A stretch of DNA of 42,140 nucleotides. It comes from Alphaproteobacteria bacterium (GTDB taxonomy: Bacteria; Pseudomonadota; Alphaproteobacteria; GCA-2731375). Shown piece after piece: positions 33,677 through 41,914 of the stretch; within the stretch, counting starts at the first letter, position 1, and the number at the start of each line of letters is the position of its first letter. The stretch lies in contig JADHTB010000030.1 in assembly GCA_016776605.1 (NCBI GenBank), positions 1-42,140 on the forward strand. Direction: 5' to 3'. The position numbers and the translations under genes are program-made. The notes beneath the pieces were generated by a model, which worked only from the letters and a program-made list of their open reading frames with translations, searched no databases and was not told the DNA's origin.

Positions 33677-34834
33677 ATGCGGTTGGCTATTCTGACGGGT
33701 GGCGGGGATGTACCGGGCTTGAATTCGTGCATCAAGGCGGTTGTCATGCGGGCCGCCGCGAACGATTGGGACGTCCTGGGATTTCGCCGTGGATGGGGCG
33801 GGCCGCTGAATTACAATCCTGACGACGATGGCCCGCAAGAGCGCTGGCTGCAGCCGTTGTCGCCAAATACCGTGCGTACGATCGACCGTACCGGCGGCAC
33901 GTTTCTGCATACCTCGCGAACCAATCCGGGCAAGGTCATGGCGGATGACTTGCCGGATTTTCTGGTCGGCTCGATACGCGCGGTGGCAAATGGCGACAGG
34001 TTTGATTGCACATCCCATGTTCTGTCGGTGCTCGAAGCTTTGAAAATTGACGGGCTGATCGCCATTGGCGGTGACGACACCCTTTCCTATGCCGCCCATC
34101 TGCATGCTCAGGGCGTGAAAGTCGTTGCCATACCCAAGACCATGGACAATGACGTCTATGGTACGGATTATTGCATCGGTTTCTCCACCGCCATTACCCG
34201 CAGCGTCGATGCGATCACCGCGCTGCGGACCCCGACAGGTAGTCATGAACGGATTGCGGTCATTGAATTGTTCGGCCGGAATAGCGGCCAAACCGCTCTG
34301 ATCAGCGGCTATTTGGCCGATGCCGACCGTACGCTGATCTCCGAGGTGCCCGTGGATATGGACCGTCTGGCTGCTCTGGTCATGGCGGACCGCAATCGCA
34401 ACCCCAGCCACTATGCCATCGTCGTGGTCTCCGAAGGCTCCACCATGGTGGGCGGCGACATCATCGAAGGCGGGGTGGCGGACGCCTATGGCCACCGCAA
34501 ACTGGGGGGCATCGGCCAGCATATGGGCGATGTGCTGACCCACAAGACCGGCGTGGCCACGGTCAATCAGCAATTGGCCTATCTGATGCGGGCCGGTCCG
34601 CCAGATTCCCTGGACCGCATGGTGGCCACGATCTTTGCCAATCTGGCCATGCGGCAATTAGAGGACGGCAAATCGGGTGTTATGATTGCTTTACGGGACG
34701 GCAATTATACGACGGTACCCGCGAATACCTGTGTTCAAGGCGAAAAACGGGTCGATGTGAACGAACTTTACGATCCATCGACCTACCGGCCCAATGTGCG
34801 TTACGCCCTGGGTAAACCGATGTTCCTGTATTGA
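33677..34834 (+). CDS. 6-phosphofructokinase, probably pyrophosphate-dependent
   Basis: 385 residues from ATG 33677, with GGGAGA upstream. Phosphorylates fructose-6-phosphate at C1. The phosphate-donor loop is [11 protein letters not shown] (6-16). At the two positions that decide the donor it has GGDD (D134, where ATP enzymes have glycine) and PKTMDND (K154, where ATP enzymes have PGT). Asp plus Lys is the signature of PPi-dependent, reversible phosphofructokinases. Substrate-binding elements are [21 protein letters not shown] and VVVSEGS. A PPi enzyme permits glycolytic and gluconeogenic flux through one protein. It lies alone, divergent from HMG-CoA lyase. A lone TATAAT at 33642 is near its start but has no spaced -35. 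Confidence 0.88.
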   Translation: MRLAILTGGGDVPGLNSCIKAVVMRAAANDWDVLGFRRGWGGPLNYNPDDDGPQERWLQPLSPNTVRTIDRTGGTFLHTSRTNPGKVMADDLPDFLVGSIRAVANGDRFDCTSHVLSVLEALKIDGLIAIGGDDTLSYAAHLHAQGVKVVAIPKTMDNDVYGTDYCIGFSTAITRSVDAITALRTPTGSHERIAVIELFGRNSGQTALISGYLADADRTLISEVPVDMDRLAALVMADRNRNPSHYAIVVVSEGSTMVGGDIIEGGVADAYGHRKLGGIGQHMGDVLTHKTGVATVNQQLAYLMRAGPPDSLDRMVATIFANLAMRQLEDGKSGVMIALRDGNYTTVPANTCVQGEKRVDVNELYDPSTYRPNVRYALGKPMFLY

Positions 34835-34910
34835 GAAACAAGTTCGAGACAGCAGGGCCACTTTTTCGTTAACTTACAGCAACTGAAATAGGGATGAGCG
34901 GATTTAGTCA

Positions 34911-34943
34911 ATTGATCGGCCCGGATTTATGGTTTCGATCAAT
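34911..34943. promoter_or_regulatory. inverted repeat, possible operator upstream of the AsmA/YhdP-like gene
   Basis: ATTGATCG (34911-34918) and CGATCAAT (34936-34943) are perfect 8-base inverted arms with a 17-base spacer. The centre lies about 53 bases before the following start codon. It could be a dimer operator or an mRNA hairpin. The spacer is too long for an FNR-type box. Confidence 0.35.
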
Positions 34944-34979
34944 ATTACCACGCTCTTGTAAGTAAACTGGCCAAACACC

Positions 34980-37900
34980 TTGATTAGGAAAGCCGGCGGT
35001 ATTCTGGGCACGGCCATCGCGGCCGTTCTGTCAATCGTCACCTTGGCGTTGATTGGGACGGGCGTCATGCTGTCCCATGGTCCTGTCTCCATTGCGCCCT
35101 TGGTGCCGTATTTGGAAGATCTGCTGGACGATCAATCCTGGCGATTTCGGATACGCATCGACGATGCGGTGTTGAGTTGGGAGGGCTGGCAGAAGAAGCT
35201 GGACATACGGGTTATGGGCGCGCGCTTCGTTGACCGGCGGGGCGCGGAATTAATCTCCGTGCCAAGCCTTTCCGTGGCCTTTGACAGCCGCGCCCTGTTG
35301 GTGGGGCGGCTTCGCGTTACCGGACTGGAGCTGATCCAACCGCGCCTGCGGCTATTACGCGATGCCAACGGCCGCATTGAGATCAGCAATACCGAAAGCA
35401 CGGGCAAAACAGGGATCGGCCGTGGCATCAGTTTCGATCCCGGCGAGCTGATTGGGGCGGGCCAGACGGCCGGCGTCGCCGTCTTTGGCGATCTTCGGCG
35501 ACTGAGTGTGCGGGCCGCCAATTTATCGTTTCATGATGCGGCCAGCGGCCTTGATTTATCAGTGCCGTCGGCTGATTTAAGCCTGCACCAGAAAGGCGAT
35601 AGCGTTGCCTTGAGTTTGTCAACGCGCCTGCGCATTGGCCAATCGGAGGCGGCGTGGGGCCTTTCGGCGTTATACCGGGATGCCAGTTCACCCATTGTCA
35701 TGGCGGTGAACTTCGCCGAGGTCGACATCGCCGGGTTGGCGGAGGCGATAGGTAGCGCGGGTCTGGCGCAAATGCGTGGATTGCAAGTTGTCGCGGCCGG
35801 CCACCTGGATCTGGCACTATTGCCGACAGGTACGGTGGACAGGCTTGAATTCGACGTGACCACGGGCCCGGGGCAAATCACATTGCCGGGGCTGCAAGGT
35901 GAAGCAATGCCGGTCGCTGCCGTGGCGGCCAAGGGCCGGTTCGCGGACAATCTAAACCAGCTGAACATCACACATTTACGCCTGGATATGGGCGGCGGCC
36001 TGACCGCGGAGGCGAGTGGGCAGTGGGGCCAGGGCGCGGATGGAATGTCGCTGCAAGGCAAGGGACAAATCTACAACGTACCGGCGGAGAAATTGCAACT
36101 CTATTGGCCCGAGAACCTGGGCGTTGATGCGCGGACCTGGCTGCTGGCACATCTGCGGGGTGGTATGGCCCACGAGGCCCGTTTTAGTGTTGATCTGCGG
36201 CCGGGCGATTTAAAGCTGGCCCAACCGCGGGCGGAGATGGTGCAACTGGATTGGTCATACCGAAATGTGGCGGCGGACTATTTTGGCACCTTGCCTCCCG
36301 TTCAGGATGCGCGGGGAAGCGGCCATATCGATGGCCGCGAATTCCGGTTAACCCTGGACAGCGCCACGGCGGGCGGTTTGCAGCTAAGTGAAGGCAGTCT
36401 GCACGTAGCTGATATTTTTGCCAAGCCGGCTATATTGGATGCGGAATTCGTGGCCCACGGGACGGTCCAACAGGCCCTGGCGGTACTGGATGCCAAACCT
36501 CTCGAATTCGCCAAGGCGCTTGCCATACGGCCAGAAGACGCCACCGGGATGTCGGCCACCCGCGCCCGGCTCAGCATTCCCTTGCGCGATGATCTCAGTT
36601 TGGCGCAGGTCGGCTTTTCCACCGCCAGTAATCTTGCTGAATTGGCACTGCTTAAGATGCCAGGCGGTTACGCGCTGAGTGACGGCGTTTTTAGCTTGGC
36701 GGTGGAACGGGGCGCGTTGCAAATGTCCGGGCAAGGCGCGCTCAACGGCGTTCCGCTGCAACTATCGTGGAAGCGTGATTTTCAGGCAAAGCCGGATGCG
36801 CCCGGCGATTTTCTGACCATCCGCGGTCGCGCGGCAGAGACACAATGGCAGGCGTTGGGCTTGCCCGCCATGCCGCAGGTACGCGGTGCCGTGGATATGG
36901 CGGTTTCCATCGATGCCTATAAAAACGGCGCCCGGCGCGGTGCCGCGCGGTTCGATTTGACGGCGGCGGCAATTGATCTGAACGAGATTGCCTGGCGCAA
37001 AGCCAGCGGGGCGCCGGCGGAATTGAAACTGACCTTTCAGACGGAAGCCGTTGGCGGAACGGTGGTCGACTATTGGAATATCTCCGGTGGCGGCCTCAAT
37101 GCCCGGGGTCGCGCCAAACTGGATCCCAAGGCTGGTCTGGTATCCCTGCACAGCGATGAATTCGCCTTTGGCGCGACCCGGCTCATGGTGGATATGACAG
37201 CCCAGCCCGACGGCGGCTATCGCCTGGACCTGAAAGGCCCCAGTCTGGATTTACGTCCCTTTTTGCCCGGTTGGCGGGACACCGCGGCGACGGCGGAGGC
37301 AGAGCCGCCCCTCGAGCTGAATTTGCACGTGGAGCAGGTCTTTCTGACCGACGGCGTGGCCCTGGGCAAGTTGCGTGGCAGCGGCAGCCGGCGGGGTGGA
37401 AAATGGCAGACGGCGGATATGCACGGTATCATGGCTGACGGGCAGTCGGTCGGCTTCATCGTGCGGGCGGAGGGCAAGGGCCGGCGTTTTATTATAATTG
37501 CGGGTGATGCGGGCGGCATAGCCAGTGCTCTGGACCTCTATGACAATGCCCGCGGCGGCGCCATGCATCTGACTTTTCTGGTGCCGGACCAGGACGGCCC
37601 CGCCGCCACCATCGTCGGGCAATTGCGGGCGGATAATTTTCGCGTCGTCAAGGCGCCGGTATTGACCCGGTTGCTCACCCTGGGGTCGCTGCAGGGGCTG
37701 GGCGATGTGCTGAACGATAAGGGCATTGCTTTTACCCGACTGGATGTGCCCTTCACGCTACGTGGCGATCTGCTGCATATGGAACGTGCCCGCGCCGTGG
37801 GTCCGGCCCTGGCGTTGATCGCCTCCGGTGATTACGAGCGTAGCAACCAGGCGCTGCAGTTTCAGGGCACCATCGTGCCCTCCTATACGATTAATTCCGT

Positions 37901-38120
37901 GCTGGGTGCGATCCCTATCCTTGGCAATCTGCTGATCGGACGCAAGGGTGAGGGGATATTTGCCTTCACCTATACGATCACCGGCAACCTGGAGAAACCC
38001 AATGTATCGGTTAATTTGCTGTCTGCGCTGGCGCCCGGGTTTCTGCGCCGCATCGTTGAAGGACTGGATAGTCCCGCGGTTGAAAATACGGAGCAAGGCC
38101 GGGAAAACGCCGAAAAATAA
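34980..38120 (+). CDS. large AsmA-like/YhdP-family envelope protein (DUF3971-type)
   Basis: 1046 residues. One N-terminal transmembrane segment (about 8-30) anchors a very long periplasmic domain rich in beta strands, the build of bridge-like lipid transfer proteins of the AsmA/TamB/YhdP group. Recognisable portions are the DUF3971-like stretch (about 300-480, with ARTWLLAHLRGGMAHEARF) and the AsmA-like C-terminus (VLTRLLTLGSLQGLGDVL and IPILGNLLIGRKGEGIFAFTYTI). In E. coli the paralogue moves phospholipid to the outer membrane. Start TTG 34980 has no visible Shine-Dalgarno and an in-frame TAA lies just upstream, so the start is forced if the transmembrane helix is kept. It is shorter than E. 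coli YhdP. Its 3' end is convergent with tyrS. Confidence 0.8.
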   Translation: MIRKAGGILGTAIAAVLSIVTLALIGTGVMLSHGPVSIAPLVPYLEDLLDDQSWRFRIRIDDAVLSWEGWQKKLDIRVMGARFVDRRGAELISVPSLSVAFDSRALLVGRLRVTGLELIQPRLRLLRDANGRIEISNTESTGKTGIGRGISFDPGELIGAGQTAGVAVFGDLRRLSVRAANLSFHDAASGLDLSVPSADLSLHQKGDSVALSLSTRLRIGQSEAAWGLSALYRDASSPIVMAVNFAEVDIAGLAEAIGSAGLAQMRGLQVVAAGHLDLALLPTGTVDRLEFDVTTGPGQITLPGLQGEAMPVAAVAAKGRFADNLNQLNITHLRLDMGGGLTAEASGQWGQGADGMSLQGKGQIYNVPAEKLQLYWPENLGVDARTWLLAHLRGGMAHEARFSVDLRPGDLKLAQPRAEMVQLDWSYRNVAADYFGTLPPVQDARGSGHIDGREFRLTLDSATAGGLQLSEGSLHVADIFAKPAILDAEFVAHGTVQQALAVLDAKPLEFAKALAIRPEDATGMSATRARLSIPLRDDLSLAQVGFSTASNLAELALLKMPGGYALSDGVFSLAVERGALQMSGQGALNGVPLQLSWKRDFQAKPDAPGDFLTIRGRAAETQWQALGLPAMPQVRGAVDMAVSIDAYKNGARRGAARFDLTAAAIDLNEIAWRKASGAPAELKLTFQTEAVGGTVVDYWNISGGGLNARGRAKLDPKAGLVSLHSDEFAFGATRLMVDMTAQPDGGYRLDLKGPSLDLRPFLPGWRDTAATAEAEPPLELNLHVEQVFLTDGVALGKLRGSGSRRGGKWQTADMHGIMADGQSVGFIVRAEGKGRRFIIIAGDAGGIASALDLYDNARGGAMHLTFLVPDQDGPAATIVGQLRADNFRVVKAPVLTRLLTLGSLQGLGDVLNDKGIAFTRLDVPFTLRGDLLHMERARAVGPALALIASGDYERSNQALQFQGTIVPSYTINSVLGAIPILGNLLIGRKGEGIFAFTYTITGNLEKPNVSVNLLSALAPGFLRRIVEGLDSPAVENTEQGRENAEK

Positions 38121-38139
38121 CAGCCGCGTTCGAGAGCCT

Positions 38140-39393
38140 TCAAATCGGGCGGATCAGGGCGTGGCGCTTCTTCCCGGCACTCAGTTTTATCACCCCGTCC
38201 GCCGTGACATCGGTCAGGGAGACCTTGGTCATTTCATCATTGACGGCTGTATCGTTGACTCGCGCTCCGCCGCCCTTGATCAGGCGCCGGGCCTCGCCGT
38301 TGGATTGGCACAGGCCGGCGCGGCGCAATAGTTCGAACAAGACGATGCCTGTCTCCAGATCCGCCTCGGCTGCATCGATGGTGGGCAGATCCGTTGCCAC
38401 GCTGCCTTCTTCAAAGGTCTGCCGTGCGGTTGCCGCCGCGGTCTTCGCCGCGTCCGCGCCATGGCACAGGGTGGTGGCCTGATCCGCCAGGACTTTTTTT
38501 GCCTCATTGATTTCGGCATCTTGCAGCGTCGCCAATCGGCTGATTTCATCCAGAGGCAATTCCGTGAACAGGCGCAGGAAACGCCCCACGTCCGCGTCTT
38601 CCGTATTGCGCCAGAATTGCCAGTAATCGTAGGGGCTCAACATATCCTTGTTGAGCCAAATTGCGCCCTGGGCCGTCTTGCCCATTTTAGCGCCCGAGGC
38701 CAGGGTGATCAGTGGCGTGGTGAAGCCGAACAGGCCCTTGCCATCAACCCGGCGGCCCAATTCCACGCCGTTGACGATATTGCCCCATTGGTCCGAGCCA
38801 CCCATCTGTAAAATGCAATCATGGCGCCGGCTCAATTCCAGGAAATCATAGGCCTGCAGAATCATGTAGTTGAATTCCAGGAAACTCAACGGCTGTTCGC
38901 GGTCCAGGCGCAGTTTCACGGAATCAAAACTCAGCATCCGGTTGATGGAAAAATGGCGGCCGACGTCGCGCAAAAACGGGATATAGGCCAATTCGCTCAG
39001 CCAATCGTCGTTGTTGACCATGATGGCATCGTCGGGACCCTCGCCAAAATCGACGAAACGGCTGAAAACCTCGCGGATACCAGCCATGTTGGTGTCGATA
39101 TCCTGGTCGCTCAATATTTGCCGGGCCGCGTCCTTGCCCGACGGATCGCCGACCTTGGTGGTGCCGCCACCCATCAGCACGATCGGCCGATGCCCGGTTT
39201 TTTGCAGGTGGCGCTGCATCATGATTTGCACCAGACTTCCTACATGCAGGCTGGACGCGGTACAATCGTAACCGATATAAGCCGTGATTTTTTGCTGTGC
39301 GGCCAACGCATCCAAGGCATCCAAATCGGTGCATTGGTGCATAAAACCACGCTCTACCAGCGTGCGAACAAACTCGGACTTGATGGCGGCCAT
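38140..39393 (-). CDS. tyrS: tyrosyl-tRNA synthetase
   Basis: 417 residues from ATG 39393; an upstream in-frame start adds a tail unlike the family. Charges tRNA-Tyr. The class I HIGH-type motif is HVGS (50-53), preceded by the tyrosine pocket [21 protein letters not shown] and [10 protein letters not shown] hold substrate-binding residues. The KMSKS-type loop is KMGKT. A C-terminal S4 RNA-binding domain follows ([15 protein letters not shown]). It is divergent from anmK, with 96 bases between their starts, as in many Alphaproteobacteria. Confidence 0.95.
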   Translation of the reverse strand: MAAIKSEFVRTLVERGFMHQCTDLDALDALAAQQKITAYIGYDCTASSLHVGSLVQIMMQRHLQKTGHRPIVLMGGGTTKVGDPSGKDAARQILSDQDIDTNMAGIREVFSRFVDFGEGPDDAIMVNNDDWLSELAYIPFLRDVGRHFSINRMLSFDSVKLRLDREQPLSFLEFNYMILQAYDFLELSRRHDCILQMGGSDQWGNIVNGVELGRRVDGKGLFGFTTPLITLASGAKMGKTAQGAIWLNKDMLSPYDYWQFWRNTEDADVGRFLRLFTELPLDEISRLATLQDAEINEAKKVLADQATTLCHGADAAKTAAATARQTFEEGSVATDLPTIDAAEADLETGIVLFELLRRAGLCQSNGEARRLIKGGGARVNDTAVNDEMTKVSLTDVTADGVIKLSAGKKRHALIRPI

Positions 39394-39489
39394 GATATCA
39401 AATTCCAGCTTAATAGGGATCCAGGAACGGGCGGCGTGGTGTAACACAGGCTTGCCCAGGGCAGCAATGTATCAGACAGGATTGATGTC

Positions 39490-40566
39490 ATGACAAAAAT
39501 GCGCGCCGCCATAGGTTTGATGAGTGGTACCTCCATGGATGGCATCGATGCCGCGGTTCTATTCAGCGATGGCCGTGCCCACGTAGGGCAGGGGCCAACC
39601 TTGGCGGTGCCCTATGATGGCGGCATGAAGGCACGGTTGCGGGCCGTGCTCGGCGGCCGGGGCGAGGTTGCCGCGGTGGCCGAAGCGCTGACGCGCGCGC
39701 ATGCGGATATAGTTAATAAATTACTTTCGAATAGCGGTATAACTACCGATAAAATAGATATTATTGGTTTTCATGGACATACCATACTGCATCAGCCCGA
39801 GGTGCGGCGAACCTGCCAGATTGGCGACGGGGCTTTGTTGGCGGCACTGACCGGGATCGATGTGGTTGATGATTTTCGCACGGCGGATGTGGCGGCGGGC
39901 GGGCAGGGCGCGCCTTTGGCGCCGCTGTATCACGGCGCGCTTGCCGCCGCGCTGCCAAAACCGCTGGCGGTTTTAAATATTGGCGGCGTTGCCAACGTGA
40001 CCTGGATTGGCGAGGCTGAGCAGATGCTGGCCTTCGATACCGGTCCCGGTAATGCGTTGATCGATGATTGGGTGCAACAATGTGACCGGGGCGAAATGGA
40101 CCGGGACGGCCTATTGGCCCTTGCCGGCCAGGTGGACCGCGACGCCTTGGCGGCCTTGTTGGCCAACAGTTATTTCGGCGTAGCGCCGCCAAAATCCCTG
40201 GACCGGGACGATTTCGCCATACCCGCGGCGCCCGGTTGGTCGGTTGAGACTGGTGCGGCGACCTTGACGGCATTCACGGCCCAGGCCGTGGCCCTGGCCC
40301 GCGGGCATTTGCCCGAAGCGCCGGCGCAATGGCTGGTTTGTGGCGGCGGCCGGCACAACCCGGCCCTGATGAGGGCGCTGGCCGAGGTTTTGGAAGCGCC
40401 CGTCGCGCCGGTGGAAACGGTAGGTTGGCGCGGCGATTTTCTGGAGGCAGAGGCCTTCGCCTATTTGGCGATCCGACATCTCGATGGCCTGCCCCTTAGT
40501 TTGCCCGGCATCACCGGTGTGCCCCGTCCCCTGCCAGGTGGCCGCCTGCACCGTCACCCAGCCTGA
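39490..40566 (+). CDS. anmK: anhydro-N-acetylmuramic acid kinase
   Basis: 358 residues, ATG 39490 with AGGA upstream. Converts recycled 1,6-anhydro-MurNAc plus ATP and water to MurNAc-6-phosphate, part of peptidoglycan recycling. ASKHA-fold motifs: GLMSGTSMDGIDAA at 9-22, GFHGHTILHQP, NIGGVANVTW, FDTGPGNALIDDW with the catalytic Asp, and VCGGGRHNPALM near the C-terminus. Complete length. The last two-thirds is GC-rich while 39700-39780 is unusually AT-rich (LLSNSGITTDKIDIIGF), a local composition dip of unclear meaning. Divergent from tyrS. Confidence 0.94.
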   Translation: MTKMRAAIGLMSGTSMDGIDAAVLFSDGRAHVGQGPTLAVPYDGGMKARLRAVLGGRGEVAAVAEALTRAHADIVNKLLSNSGITTDKIDIIGFHGHTILHQPEVRRTCQIGDGALLAALTGIDVVDDFRTADVAAGGQGAPLAPLYHGALAAALPKPLAVLNIGGVANVTWIGEAEQMLAFDTGPGNALIDDWVQQCDRGEMDRDGLLALAGQVDRDALAALLANSYFGVAPPKSLDRDDFAIPAAPGWSVETGAATLTAFTAQAVALARGHLPEAPAQWLVCGGGRHNPALMRALAEVLEAPVAPVETVGWRGDFLEAEAFAYLAIRHLDGLPLSLPGITGVPRPLPGGRLHRHPA

Positions 40567-40625
40567 CCGCCGGCTTCTGCCTCCCGGCGCTGTGTTCAGG
40601 CGATGCCACCGCCGCACCAGGGAAC

Positions 40626-40636
40626 GGGGGGGGGGG
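40626..40636. repeat. homopolymeric G tract (11 G)
   Basis: Eleven consecutive G residues lie 60 bases after the anmK stop and about 29 bases before the palindromic element. Such tracts are slippage-prone. No reading frame depends on it here. Confidence 0.8.
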
Positions 40637-40664
40637 CTTGGCAATTAGATGAATATCGGATGCT

Positions 40665-40929
40665 CTAGAGCATTTCCGGGATATTCTGGTCCATTTGATG
40701 GTGCCCCTAAGCTATTCGGGTAGGCGCGTTGCGCAGCGCGATGTGGTGCATCGGGCAAGCGGCGCAACGCACCCGAATAGCGTAGGGGCGCCACCGAAGG
40801 CCGCTCCCCAAGGCCCCGTGGCTGTGTTGCGGTTCTTGGACGATGCACCACATCGACCTGCAAACCGCGCCTGCCCACGGGGCCTTGGTGAGCGGTCAAA
40901 TGGTTCAGAATACCCCGGAAATGCTCTAG
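40665..40929. mobile_element. MITE-like palindromic element with ~35-bp terminal inverted repeats
   Basis: About 265 bases bounded by CTAGAGCATTTCCGGG at the left and its inverse CCCCGGAAATGCTCTAG at the right; the terminal repeats continue as ATTCTG and CCATTT for about 35 bases with a few mismatches. Inside are further inverted pairs: GTGCCCCTAAGCTATTCGGG with CCCGAATAGCGTAGGGGCG, CGATGTGGTGCATCG with CGATGCACCACATCG, and CCGCTCCCCAAGGCCCCGTGG with CCACGGGGCCTTGGTGAGCGG. No transposase or credible gene is inside. Sits between the convergent anmK and patatin genes. The right end contains the patatin stop codon. Confidence 0.75.
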
Positions 40930-41807
40930 CTGCCCAGGATGCTCAGTGCGTCCTGCAGGAACGGCATGGAGCGTTCCACGGCCGCCTCTCCTTGTTCGAT
41001 CAATTCCTCGGCGCAGTCAAAATCCAACAGGCCGATATGACCGACGCGCGGCGCGATGGTGACATCCGGCGGGTCGCCGGCCAGACGGCTGCGGCCAAGG
41101 CGGTCTTGTAAAATATTCAGTGCGCTTGCCATGACGTTAAACATGCCGGGCGTGCCGTCGCGGCGGAACAGATTTTCCAGCATGCGGCTGGCGGCGCTAT
41201 TGCCATTTTTACTATCCTGTTGCGCCTGCATCTTCTGCTGCCGTTCGCTGCCCATCATGTCAGCGTTCAGATTGACCGCAATGACCAGACGCGCGCCCAT
41301 GGCGCGGCAGACCGAAACCGGCACCGGATTGACCAGGGCCCCGTCAACCAGGGGCCGGCCTTCTATTTCCACGGGCGGGAATATACCCGGCAGGGCGTAA
41401 GAGGCGCGCAGGGATTCGGCCAATTGCCCCTGGCGCAGCCAGATTTCGTGCCCGGTGGCCAGCTCCGTCGCCACGGCGATAAAAGGCTTGGGCAGATGCT
41501 CGATAACCAGATCGCCCAGGTTCTCGGTCAAGATGCGGCTCAGGCGGCGCCCACCGATGATGCCGCCGCTTTGCATGGAAAGATCCAGATAGCGCATCAT
41601 GCGCATCCGGTTTAAAGAGCGGGCCCAGGTTTCCAGAACATCCAAATGGCCGGCCAGATGCACGCCCGCCACCAAGGCGCCGATCGAGGTGCCGGATATT
41701 ACATCGGCCTCGACACCGGCTTTTTCCAGGCCTTTCAGAACGCCGATGTGGGCCCAGCCACGGCCAACGCCGCTGCCCAGGGCCAGGCCGATCCGTGGTC
41801 TCGCCAT
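40926..41807 (-). CDS. patatin-like phospholipase (RssA-like)
   Basis: 293 residues from ATG 41807, with GGAAA upstream. Serine lipase/acyl hydrolase using a Ser-Asp dyad: oxyanion loop GSGVGRGWAHIG (11-22), nucleophile S41 in SGTSIGAL and D155 in LVDGALVNP. It resembles the RssA/NTE-type patatins often found free-standing in proteobacteria. No signal peptide, so it acts in the cytoplasm or at the inner membrane. The protein ends ILGS and its TAG stop (40926-40928) lies within the terminal CTAG of the palindromic element. The native C-terminus was therefore possibly trimmed or extended when the element inserted. Confidence 0.88.
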   Translation of the reverse strand: MARPRIGLALGSGVGRGWAHIGVLKGLEKAGVEADVISGTSIGALVAGVHLAGHLDVLETWARSLNRMRMMRYLDLSMQSGGIIGGRRLSRILTENLGDLVIEHLPKPFIAVATELATGHEIWLRQGQLAESLRASYALPGIFPPVEIEGRPLVDGALVNPVPVSVCRAMGARLVIAVNLNADMMGSERQQKMQAQQDSKNGNSAASRMLENLFRRDGTPGMFNVMASALNILQDRLGRSRLAGDPPDVTIAPRVGHIGLLDFDCAEELIEQGEAAVERSMPFLQDALSILGS

Positions 41808-41867
41808 AAATTTTCCATTCTGTTGCGCATTCTGTGGGAACATTATGCGGGAACATTGTAAATTAAA

Positions 41868-41914
41868 TTTATATCCACTTGATTACCAGATTGGATATGG
41901 ATATAAACGTCCTC
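41868..41914 (+). promoter_or_regulatory. strong sigma-70-type promoter, probably of an rRNA operon
   Basis: TTGATT (41879-41884) and TATAAA (41902-41907) are exactly 17 bases apart. A GC-rich discriminator (CGTCCTCCGCGCG) follows, as at stringently controlled rRNA promoters. Start predicted near 41914. A perfect 10-bp inverted repeat TTTATATCCA (41868-41877)/TGGATATAAA (41898-41907) embraces the -35 and includes the -10. Confidence 0.6.

Noticed and set aside
40645..41111. Reading frames of 84 and 138 codons across the palindromic element
   Set aside because: They translate the inverted repeats themselves; proline/arginine-rich composition and overlap with the patatin gene mark them as spurious.
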